From Ardenticatenales bacterium (GTDB taxonomy: Bacteria; Chloroflexota; Anaerolineae; Ardenticatenales; Ardenticatenaceae): a DNA stretch of 5,203 bases. Location of the stretch: assembly GCA_013812995.1 (NCBI GenBank), contig JACCSL010000207.1, positions 1 through 5,203 on the forward strand. Reading direction: 5' to 3'. This document shows, one piece after another, positions 1 through 5,203 of the stretch. Each line of letters opens with the position of its first letter. Position 1 is the first letter of the stretch. Below the pieces are notes generated by a model. That model was not told where the DNA came from, ran no database searches, and saw nothing but the letters and a program-made list of their open reading frames with translations. A program made the position numbers and the translations under genes.

Positions 1-1005
1 GCACCCATGACCTATGAGCCCTCGCCTGGACGGCCTATCACGCTCAGCCAAGATTTTGGCGCGCCGGGCGGCACATATTCGATGACACTGGTCATGGCAA
101 ATGGCACCCCAAGGTTCTTTGCAGGCAGCTATGTTATCACCGCCACCGACAACCCGCCCATCCGCCCCCGCACCTTGACCGCACGGCCACAGGAAACGAG
201 CGGCACGATTGAGGTGAGCTGGAATCAGGTGCACGAGGACGGGATTGCCTACTCGGTCTATCGGAGCGAAGACAGCGCCGTGCTCACCGACACGGCGGCG
301 CTCCTCACCGCTGACCACGTTCTCACGGATACTGCACTGACTGGCGCAAGGCTAGTTTTCACAGATACCACTGTCAAGCGCGGCCCGCTCTACTACTATG
401 TCGTGACAGCCGTCGATAGGGAGGGGAATGAGGGGCCTGTTTCTAACGCCGACAGTGCCCAACTCCAACCCGCGCCGCACTTTCCGGGCTGTTTTGTCGG
501 TAACAATGCCAGAGTGCTCCATGATCAGTCACAGTGGGATCTCGCTGGGAACGCCGCCTTTACGTCCGAGGGACTGGTGATCTCCTTCGACGCAAGCACC
601 AACTCCCCACCGGTGGTGGCAGAACTGATCGAGGCGAACCATGATACCTTCGGCGACTGGTGGGCAGGGGCCTACGAGCGCCAGTTTGAGACGAAGTATC
701 GTGCCATGACTGATGGAGGGGCCTTTAACCGGCTAGAGATCTATGGTGCGCAGGGAGGGGTATTTACCGGGGCTGACAAAGGCGAACCGCACTACTATCC
801 CGACACCTTGGTCATGGGTGATAAGCCATTGTTTGCTCACCCGGCATATCACTCTCAAGATGCTTATGCACGGATTAAGGGATCGCTCTGGACAGAAGGC
901 GTTCCCCTTGCCAAGATGCCAACACCGGGCGCACAGGCCGTTATTATCGAGTATTGGTTGCCCGAAGCAGATGTGGCTAGCTGTCTGGCGGGTGAATTTC
1001 CCTAA
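1..1005 (+). CDS. Fibronectin type III domain protein, 5'-truncated by the window edge (probable extracellular protein)
   Basis: The frame is open from base 1 and ends with TAA at 1003-1005. The ATG at 7 gives 332 residues, but only six bases precede it and the protein starts inside beta-rich sequence, so it is probably an internal methionine and the true N-terminus, including any signal peptide, lies outside. Counting from that ATG, residues 10-48 look like the end of a beta-sandwich. Residues about 52-153 fit a fibronectin type III domain, with EVSW, YSVYRS, a YYYVVTAVD strand and a following G-rich turn (DREGNEGPVSN). Residues 154-332 form a domain I do not recognise, rich in aromatic residues (GDWW, HYYP, EYWLPE), with cysteines at 162 and 326 that could pair. 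No transmembrane helix or LPXTG-like sorting signal closes the protein. Fn3 domains in bacteria are mostly found in secreted enzymes and surface proteins, so an extracytoplasmic site is inferred; no catalytic motif is visible. The gene converges on the minus-strand genes across a shared terminator. Confidence 0.8.
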   Translation, partial: APMTYEPSPGRPITLSQDFGAPGGTYSMTLVMANGTPRFFAGSYVITATDNPPIRPRTLTARPQETSGTIEVSWNQVHEDGIAYSVYRSEDSAVLTDTAALLTADHVLTDTALTGARLVFTDTTVKRGPLYYYVVTAVDREGNEGPVSNADSAQLQPAPHFPGCFVGNNARVLHDQSQWDLAGNAAFTSEGLVISFDASTNSPPVVAELIEANHDTFGDWWAGAYERQFETKYRAMTDGGAFNRLEIYGAQGGVFTGADKGEPHYYPDTLVMGDKPLFAHPAYHSQDAYARIKGSLWTEGVPLAKMPTPGAQAVIIEYWLPEADVASCLAGEFP

Positions 1006-1093
1006 GCGGCTTGACGAACAGCCCCTTGGACACGGTTATGTCCTTTCCCAGTTGCCGCTGCCTTTCTGGGGTCTGTTGTGCCATCGAGACGTA

Positions 1094-1130
1094 CAAAAGA
1101 AAAGCGCCCAAACTGGGCGCTTTTCTTTTG
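1094..1130. terminator. Bidirectional intrinsic terminator between convergent genes
   Basis: The arms 1094-1110 and 1114-1130 are perfect reverse complements over 17 bp around a 3-base AAC loop. The stem has a GCGCCCA core next to the loop and A-rich/T-rich outer parts (CAAAAGAAAA against TTTTCTTTTG). Read on either strand, a GC-rich hairpin is followed by TTTTCTTTT, so it can stop both the plus-strand Fn3 gene (stop 88 bases before) and the minus-strand 54-residue ORF (stop 11 bases before). On the plus strand T-rich sequence continues beyond the stem. Confidence 0.9.
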
Positions 1131-1141
1131 CACTTTATTCT

Positions 1142-1306
1142 TTATTGATAGAGCCTGCGCCGCAGCAGCCAGAAGGCAAAGAAGGGCAGCAGGGCTAAGG
1201 CGAGAGATTGGCTTTGGATCATTGTCAACGTCATGGGAGTACTCAGAGGTGGTACAAGGGCAAACAAGAGCAGAAACAGCAGTACCCCCATGACGATTGA
1301 TCTCAT
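1142..1306 (-). CDS. Small two-helix membrane protein (54 aa), function unknown
   Basis: This is an unrecognised small protein. The frame can be extended to an ATG at 1360 (72 residues), but the ATG at 1304-1306 is preceded by AAGGAG with a 5-base gap, so 54 residues is the better call. Residues 4-18 (VMGVLLFLLLFALV core) and 34-48 (LALALLPFFAFWLL) are two predicted membrane segments joined by a short Pro/Thr/Met-rich linker. The C-terminus is RRRLYQ, whose positive charge suggests a cytoplasmic end. With an even number of helices the N-terminus (MRS) would also be inside. It lies 70 bases downstream of the propeller-HEAT gene on the same strand with no terminator between them, and just before the terminator at 1094-1130, so co-transcription is likely. 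The hydrophobic helix with a charged tail resembles many short envelope proteins and resembles loosely the tail of a sorting-type protein, but no sorting motif such as LPXTG or PEP is present. That the ORF is real rests mainly on its Shine-Dalgarno and position. Confidence 0.6.
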   Translation of the reverse strand: MRSIVMGVLLFLLLFALVPPLSTPMTLTMIQSQSLALALLPFFAFWLLRRRLYQ

Positions 1307-1311
1307 TACGA

Positions 1312-1317
1312 CTCCTT
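1312..1317 (-). promoter_or_regulatory. Shine-Dalgarno deciding the start of the 54-aa protein
   Basis: On the minus strand AAGGAG stands 5 bases before the ATG at 1306. In the longer 72-residue reading this sequence would be translated as part of the peptide, and I see no comparable site before the ATG at 1360. Confidence 0.65.
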
Positions 1318-1342
1318 CATCTTCTACCATCGCTATAGGACT

Positions 1343-1360
1343 TTGCTTGATATAAAGCAA
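1343..1360. repeat. Short inverted repeat upstream of the 54-aa gene (possible operator)
   Basis: TTGCTT (1343-1348) and AAGCAA (1355-1360) are perfect 6-bp arms separated by the A/T-rich GATATA. It sits in the 70-base gap between the propeller-HEAT stop and the 54-residue start. Read on the minus strand, a weak promoter-like pair TTGCTT / TATAGC with a 17-base spacer overlaps it, with the -35-like half inside the repeat. An operator-like role is inference; six-base arms can occur by chance. Confidence 0.25.
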
Positions 1361-1376
1361 TTACCATGCCAGTCCC

Positions 1377-3323
1377 TTAGCGGTTGCGAATCTCCTCTGT
1401 TGCATGTCGGCGGCGCGGGCGCGCGGCCAGCACCAGGAAGGCCATGAGCACCGTCAGCGTCAGGATGAGCGTCTTCGCCCAATTGAGGCTGGCATCGCTC
1501 AGCCGCTCCAGGCTATTGCGCGGCGTGACCGGGGCCATCCGCGCGGGGTCGAGCACGGAGGGCTCGCGCTGCGCCTGAACAGCGGCCTGCTCCGCGGCAG
1601 TGCGGACTTCCGGGCTGGGATCGTTCTGGCTCATTCGTACCAGGCTCGTCACCCCTTCGATATCTCGTAGTTCCCCCACGGCGAAGGCCGTGCGAGCACG
1701 TACCGTCGCTTCCGGGTCATCGAGCAGGGCGTGTAGGGGGCCAATCGCGGCCTCGTTGCCCATCCAACCCAGCGCCTCGGCGGCATTGGCGCGCACCGTG
1801 GGGCTCTCGTGGCTCAGTTGGGCGATAAGCGGCTGGAGGGCGCGCTCACCGTTTTCCTCGAAGGCGGCCATCGCGGCCTGCCGCTGGGGCGTCAGCGCTT
1901 CGTCCGCCAGCGCCATCGTCAGCGTACTCCATGCCTCGTCATTCCCAATGGCGGCCAGCGCATCTGCCGAGGAGCGAGCAAGCGCGTCCTGACTGAATGC
2001 CTGGGCAAGCGTGGGAACCGTGAGCGGGTCGGCGATCATCTCCAGCGCCATCAGTGCCCGCAATTTGAGCACGATGTCGATCTTTTCCCCTTCAACCAGG
2101 TTGACCATCTCCTGGGCGGCAGCCTGACCGCCCATAAGCCCGACCGCGCGGGCGGCGTAATAGGCGATCTGCCCATCCTCATCGCTCATGTAGGGTAGGA
2201 TCGCTTCCAACTGGGTTGGGACCGCTGAGACGCTGAGCGTCTTGATCCCGTTCAGCCGCGCGCCGGGCTCCTCGGACTGGAGCATCGACAGCGCCTGGTC
2301 CGGGTCCATGCGGTACGTCTGAACCCCCTGGTTCGTCACGGCGCGGATGCCGCTGCCAGGGCCCTGCTCGGGGAGCAGCGCGGTGACAACGGGCGCAGTC
2401 AGCGGGAAGGTAGTCATCATAATCCATTGCGTGCCGCCATCCGGGCTCATGAAGAGGCCCGCCGGGGTCATTCGGCGCTCGGTGTGGCCCGTCACGTAGG
2501 CGGTTGCCGCGTAGAGCGTGCCGGGGCGAGCGGGGTCCTCGGTCAGGGCTGTCACGGCCAGGCTCGTGCCGGGCTGCGCGCCGAGTCCCTCGTTGATAGA
2601 TTCCCAGTTGAATCCCCCGTCGGTGCTGCGGAACAGACCACTGTCAGGCGTTGTTGCATAGAGCGTATGGGGGACGGTGCTGGATGCCAGGAGGCGATCG
2701 GCGGCTCCCAGTGTCTCGATGCGCTCCCAATTCAGGCCAGCGGTCTCGCTGCGAAAGAGCCCGCCATCGGTCGCCACAAAGAGCGTCTGGGGGCTCATGG
2801 GGTCCACCACCAGAGCATGGGCCGGGTGAGGTAGCGCCTGCTCCGTGACGGTCTCCAGTTGCTGCCCGCGATTGCTGAGGCGCGAGAGCGTCCCGTGCTC
2901 GCTGAGCGCATAGACTCCATCCTGGGAGGTCGGGTCGAGCGCCAGGTCCACCACAGTGCCATCCAGTGCGACGATTCTTTCCCAGCTCTGCCCCCGATTG
3001 GTGGTCACATACAGGGCCTGCTCGGTAGCCGCATAGACAACATTGTTATCTTCCCCAGCGAGAGCCACTGCACGAAGCTGACCCTCGAACGAGGCCGGGA
3101 CTTCCAACCAGCCGATACCATCGCGGCTGAGATAGAGCCGCCCATTTTCGTTGATGTCTCCGGCGTAGAAGAGATCGCCGCTCCGCCCCATCGTGGTATT
3201 GCTTTCCTCCGGCAACGCGCCGAGGGCAAACGACGGGCTTCTGTCGAGCGCAAAGGTGAGGGCGAGCCCCACCAGAATGATGATCGTTCCAATAAGTAGA
3301 CGGGCCATAAGTGATCGCCGCAT
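1377..3323 (-). CDS. Membrane-anchored Asp-box beta-propeller / HEAT-repeat protein (648 aa)
   Basis: A complete 648-residue protein of unknown specific role. Residues 1-5 are basic (MRRS) and 7-26 are hydrophobic, acting as signal anchor or signal peptide; no lipobox cysteine is present. Residues about 45-340 resemble a sortilin/VPS10- or YCF48-like beta-propeller. Asp-box-type turns recur at 66-72 (SRDGIGW), 107-114 (TTNRGQSW), 192-199 (SETAGLNW), 233-240 (STDGGFNW) and 293-300 (SPDGGTQW), with a degenerate one near 149-156; strands such as TLYAAT precede several of them. Residues about 341-585 contain roughly eight HEAT/PBS-lyase-type helical repeats with a period near 31, clearest at 493-523 and 524-554 (PTVRANAAEALG, ATVRARTAFAVG). 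Residues 617-634 form a second hydrophobic helix followed by RPRRRH, which predicts a cytoplasmic C-terminus. The propeller and repeats would then face the outside of the membrane. No catalytic residues typical of sialidases are evident; a scaffold or binding role is inferred. The ATG at 3323 is fixed by AAAGGAG six bases upstream and an in-frame TGA at 3336-3338. Confidence 0.88.
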   Translation of the reverse strand: MRRSLMARLLIGTIIILVGLALTFALDRSPSFALGALPEESNTTMGRSGDLFYAGDINENGRLYLSRDGIGWLEVPASFEGQLRAVALAGEDNNVVYAATEQALYVTTNRGQSWERIVALDGTVVDLALDPTSQDGVYALSEHGTLSRLSNRGQQLETVTEQALPHPAHALVVDPMSPQTLFVATDGGLFRSETAGLNWERIETLGAADRLLASSTVPHTLYATTPDSGLFRSTDGGFNWESINEGLGAQPGTSLAVTALTEDPARPGTLYAATAYVTGHTERRMTPAGLFMSPDGGTQWIMMTTFPLTAPVVTALLPEQGPGSGIRAVTNQGVQTYRMDPDQALSMLQSEEPGARLNGIKTLSVSAVPTQLEAILPYMSDEDGQIAYYAARAVGLMGGQAAAQEMVNLVEGEKIDIVLKLRALMALEMIADPLTVPTLAQAFSQDALARSSADALAAIGNDEAWSTLTMALADEALTPQRQAAMAAFEENGERALQPLIAQLSHESPTVRANAAEALGWMGNEAAIGPLHALLDDPEATVRARTAFAVGELRDIEGVTSLVRMSQNDPSPEVRTAAEQAAVQAQREPSVLDPARMAPVTPRNSLERLSDASLNWAKTLILTLTVLMAFLVLAARPRRRHATEEIRNR

Positions 3324-3329
3324 CTGCTT

Positions 3330-3336
3330 CTCCTTT
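3330..3336 (-). promoter_or_regulatory. Strong Shine-Dalgarno of the propeller-HEAT gene
   Basis: AAAGGAG on the minus strand lies 6 bases before the ATG at 3323. An in-frame TGA at 3336-3338 overlaps its first base, so the coding frame cannot start farther upstream. I found no convincing -35/-10 pair between this site and the terminator at 3452-3483, where the promoter should lie. Confidence 0.75.
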
Positions 3337-3451
3337 CAAGGGTATGTTGGTCGCATTGCAGGAGCAAGACGTGGGCAGCAAAGCGTCATCAAGGTTCGAT
3401 GGAGCCTTTAAAAGCATACTTCATGCCAGTTGCTTGTTATGGAGACAAATA

Positions 3452-3483
3452 AAAAGCGCCCCTTTGGTCAAAGGGGCGCTTTT
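3452..3483. terminator. Intrinsic terminator of the argG transcription unit, symmetric in sequence
   Basis: Arms 3452-3465 and 3470-3483 pair perfectly over 14 bp (AAAAGCGCCCCTTT against AAAGGGGCGCTTTT) around a GGTC loop. On the minus strand the stem is followed by TTTTTATTTGT, a good U-tract, so it should end the argG transcript and insulate the propeller-HEAT gene that begins 130 bases farther on. On the plus strand only the four T residues of the arm are available, so termination in that direction would be weaker, and no plus-strand gene points at it. The outer core AAAAGCGCCC is shared with the terminator at 1094-1130. Confidence 0.9.
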
Positions 3484-3496
3484 AACTGGCTAGAAT

Positions 3497-3730
3497 CTAC
3501 TGTTTGATGGCGGTAATGGCATCACGAATCTGGTTGAAGTGCATTCGCGTGTGGCTCGGCAGCCCCTCCAGCATCATGGTGCCCAGATGGGTAGCAACTC
3601 GCCTTGCGAGCCATGAATGCGGCAGGCAGGCGGACCATTCGTAAATGCTTGGTAAACGAGCTCGGGTGTGGCTTGCACGGTTCAGCTCAGGGTTAAAGGC
3701 TGCGGTGCCATCAAAGTCTCTCCGTTGAGA
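3497..3730 (-). pseudogene. Start-less open frame between argG and its terminator, possible gene remnant
   Basis: Immediately after the argG TAA the same minus-strand frame stays open for 77 codons to a TAG at 3497-3499, which lies 13 bases before the terminator hairpin. It has no ATG before the double ATG that opens MMLEGLPSHTRMHFNQIRDA, and no Shine-Dalgarno precedes that ATG. The last 30 codons favour G/C in third positions and read like a protein tail (TRMHFNQIRDAITAIKQ); the earlier part, with ARLPSIYEW and ACLPHSW, does not look convincingly protein-like. It could be the eroded 3' end of a gene once cotranscribed with argG, or simply non-coding 3' sequence that happens to be open. I do not recognise a family; it does not resemble argH. 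If it is not coding, the interval 3324-3730 holds no gene, only the terminator and the upstream region of the propeller-HEAT gene. Confidence 0.3.
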
Positions 3731-4999
3731 TTAATCGCGTTTAAATTTGGTGTAATCCGGCTGGCGGTACTTGGAGCGCCCCATGCCTTCCAGATCCACC
3801 AGTGCCTCGACCTTCATGGGCAGACCAAAGAGGTTAATGAACCCCTCCGCGTCGCTCTGGTCATAGACATCCATCTGGCCGAAGGAGGCGTAATCCTCGC
3901 GGTAGAGCGAGCGCGGGGCCTTGCGCCCGGCGACGATCAGGTTGCCCTTGTAGAGCTTTAAGCGAACGGTGCCAGTCACATTTTCCTGCGTTCTGGTTAC
4001 GAAAGCATCCAGTGCCTCGCGCAGCGGGGTGTACCAGCGCCCATCATAGACCAAATCAGCGTAGCGCACCGCGATTATGTCCTTGAAATGCATCGTCTCG
4101 CGGTCCAGGGTGAGCGATTCCAGCTCGCGGTGAGCGGTGAAGAGAATGGTTCCGCCGGGTGTCTCGTACACCCCGCGCGACTTCATGCCAACCAGCCGAT
4201 TCTCCACGAGGTCCACGCGCCCGATGGCATGCTTGCCTCCCAGCGCGTTCAACGTGGTCAGCAGCGAGATCGGTCCCATCGCGGTGCCATTGATTTTCTT
4301 CGGCTCGCCCTCGACGAACTCGATCTCGACATACTCGGGCTTATCGGGTGCCTCCTCCGGCGAGACGGAGTACTGGTACATGACTTCCTCCGGCTCCTGC
4401 CAGGGATTTTCCAGCAGCCCGCCCTCGTGCGAGATGTGCCAGAGATTGGCATCGCGGGAGTAGATGGATTTCTCCGTCTGCTGCACGGGCACCCCATGCT
4501 CGCGGGCATACTGGAGCGCATCCTCGCGGGAGCGGATGTGCCACTTGGGGTCGCGCCAGGGCGCGATGACGCGCAGTTTGGGATTGAGTGCCTTATAGGT
4601 GAGCTCGAAGCGCACCTGATCGTTGCCCTTTCCCGTCGCGCCATGCGCCACGGCGTCCGCGCCTTCCATCTCGGCGATTTCTACCTGTCGCCGGGCGATG
4701 AGGGGGCGGGCGATGCTCGTGCCGAGCAGGTACTTGCGCTCGTAGATCGCGCCCGCCTTCATCACGGGGTAGAGGTGCTCCTCGATGAACTCCTGGCGCA
4801 AATCCTCGATATAACATTTCGAGGCCCCGCTAGCCAGGGCCTTTTCTTCCAGCCCCTTGAGTTCTTCATCGCCCTGGCCCAGGTTGGCGGCGAAGCAGAT
4901 AACGTCCACCCCGTAGGTTTCCTTGAGCCAGGGCACAATCACAGAGGTGTCCAACCCGCCAGAGTAGGCGAGGAGCACTTTTTCGGGTTTTTCAGACAT
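3731..4999 (-). CDS. argG: Argininosuccinate synthase (EC 6.3.4.5)
   Basis: This cytoplasmic enzyme joins citrulline and aspartate using ATP, giving argininosuccinate, AMP and pyrophosphate, the penultimate step of arginine biosynthesis. The protein is complete at 422 residues, within the usual bacterial size of somewhat over 400. The N-terminal PP-loop for ATP binding is AYSGGLDTS at 11-19. Further family motifs in order are [12 protein letters not shown] at 89-100, [15 protein letters not shown] at 118-132 (citrulline, aspartate and ATP contacts in this family), [15 protein letters not shown] at 180-194, and GVYETPGG at 276-283. The C-terminal part continues without a break to KFKRD, the region that supports oligomerisation in known structures. 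The ATG at 4999 is the first possible start, because an in-frame TAG lies three codons upstream (5006-5008); a modest AGGA ends 4 bases before it. No other arginine gene is visible. The transcript probably ends at 3452-3483. No ARG-box-like operator could be recognised upstream. Confidence 0.98.
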   Translation of the reverse strand: MSEKPEKVLLAYSGGLDTSVIVPWLKETYGVDVICFAANLGQGDEELKGLEEKALASGASKCYIEDLRQEFIEEHLYPVMKAGAIYERKYLLGTSIARPLIARRQVEIAEMEGADAVAHGATGKGNDQVRFELTYKALNPKLRVIAPWRDPKWHIRSREDALQYAREHGVPVQQTEKSIYSRDANLWHISHEGGLLENPWQEPEEVMYQYSVSPEEAPDKPEYVEIEFVEGEPKKINGTAMGPISLLTTLNALGGKHAIGRVDLVENRLVGMKSRGVYETPGGTILFTAHRELESLTLDRETMHFKDIIAVRYADLVYDGRWYTPLREALDAFVTRTQENVTGTVRLKLYKGNLIVAGRKAPRSLYREDYASFGQMDVYDQSDAEGFINLFGLPMKVEALVDLEGMGRSKYRQPDYTKFKRD

Positions 5000-5040
5000 G
5001 GGATCCTATCTCGGGGATGAGTGTGAAGAAGGTGGAAGAT

Positions 5041-5097
5041 GTAAGGCGTAAAACGTAAAACGTAATTTACGGCGTTGCCGTCTTACGTTTTACGTTT
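5041..5097. repeat. Long palindrome with 7-base periodicity in the argG leader
   Basis: Arms 5051-5065 (AAACGTAAAACGTAA) and 5083-5097 are perfect reverse complements over 15 bp. Inside them ACGGC (5069-5073) pairs with GCCGT (5077-5081) around a GTT loop, so nearly the whole element can fold as one hairpin with a TTT/C internal bulge. The left side is itself periodic: from 5041 it reads GTAAGGC, GTAAAAC, GTAAAAC, GTAATTT. The stem is A/T-rich, unlike the surrounding genes, and lies about 50 bases before the argG start. It could be a dispersed repeat, a leader-RNA structure or an operator. It is not a typical terminator, because the minus-strand hairpin is not followed by a U-tract. Confidence 0.7.
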
Positions 5098-5150
5098 CTG
5101 CTTCTGACGGAATTTGTGGTATGGAAGATTGGGAAGCGTGCTAGCGGAGC

Positions 5151-5197
5151 CCTCTCCCCGGCCTTCGGCCGCCCCTCTCCCGATTTCGGGAGAGGGG
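5151..5197. repeat. GC-rich intergenic palindromic repeat (CCCTCTCCC type) near the window edge
   Basis: Two hairpins stand side by side: CGGCC-TTC-GGCCG at 5159-5171, and a perfect 12-bp stem with CCCCTCTCCCGA at 5172-5183 against TCGGGAGAGGGG at 5186-5197. The stretch CCTCTCCCC at 5151-5159 is nearly repeated directly by CCCTCTCCC at 5173-5181. Elements of this style, CCCTCTCCC with a matching GGGAGAGGG, occur as dispersed intergenic repeats in many GC-rich bacterial genomes. It may continue past the window end. No U-tract follows on either visible side, so it does not look like a simple intrinsic terminator. Confidence 0.65.
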
Positions 5198-5203
5198 ACA
5201 CGG

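Noticed and set aside
743..1198. Plus-strand 151-codon frame overlapping the end of the Fn3 gene and the terminator
   Set aside because: It runs through the Fn3 coding region in another frame and through the terminator hairpin, with low-complexity Arg/Pro-rich sequence and no domain.
1384..3299. Several plus-strand open frames of 60-150 codons opposite the propeller-HEAT gene
   Set aside because: All overlap a single intact 648-codon gene with clear repeats; their translations are Arg/Ser/Ala-rich without domains and they overlap each other, as expected for shadow frames.
3005..3417. Minus-strand frames of about 120 codons overlapping the start of the propeller-HEAT gene
   Set aside because: They are out of frame with the strong AAAGGAG site and the signal-anchor start at 3323, and have no recognisable features.
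1364..3430. Shared 9-mer CATGCCAGT at 1364-1372 and 3422-3430, near similar TTGCTTG-TAT strings, on either side of the propeller-HEAT gene
   Set aside because: The flanking bases do not align in order, no target-site duplication or terminal inverted repeats are visible, and a 9-base match is expected by chance in a window of this size.
4088..5020. Long plus-strand open frame (310 codons) opposite argG
   Set aside because: It lies antisense to a complete, motif-bearing argG. Long antisense frames are expected in GC-rich coding DNA, and its translation shows no recognisable domain.
5041..5197. Possible CRISPR array or riboswitch upstream of argG
   Set aside because: The repeats are only 7 bases apart without spacers, so no CRISPR array. 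The hairpins do not match any riboswitch layout I know and no leader peptide rich in arginine codons is present.

Overview
The window reads as ordinary chromosomal DNA from a fairly GC-rich bacterium. The combination of a sortilin-like beta-propeller joined to HEAT repeats, a tailed Fn3 surface protein and G/C-rich intergenic palindromes is reminiscent of Chloroflexota. That is an impression from gene content only; no rRNA or marker phylogeny is available here. Nothing in the window looks like a phage, transposon, CRISPR array or defence system.

Layout from left to right. (1) Positions 1-1005, plus strand: the 3' part of a gene for a probably extracellular protein with a fibronectin type III domain and an unrecognised C-terminal domain; its 5' end lies outside the window. 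(2) Positions 1094-1130: a perfect 17-bp hairpin that can terminate transcription from both sides, placed between convergent genes. (3) Positions 1142-1306, minus strand: a 54-residue protein with two predicted membrane segments and a strong Shine-Dalgarno. (4) Positions 1377-3323, minus strand: a 648-residue membrane-anchored protein with an Asp-box beta-propeller, about eight HEAT-like repeats and a C-terminal transmembrane helix. (5) Positions 3452-3483: a second terminator with the same core as the first. (6) Positions 3497-3730, minus strand: a start-less open frame directly behind argG, possibly a gene remnant. (7) Positions 3731-4999, minus strand: a complete argG, argininosuccinate synthase. 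(8) Positions 5000-5203: the argG leader and upstream region, with no gene but two palindromic repeats, the last one close to the window edge.

How the genes relate. The minus strand appears to hold two transcription units: argG, ending at the 3452-3483 terminator, and the propeller-HEAT gene with the small membrane protein, ending at the 1094-1130 terminator. The plus-strand Fn3 gene runs into that same terminator from the other side. argG belongs to arginine biosynthesis; no other arginine gene is visible and I see no functional link between argG and the envelope-type genes beside it. The least ordinary items are the propeller-HEAT architecture with membrane anchors at both ends, its small two-helix neighbour, and the palindromes upstream of argG.
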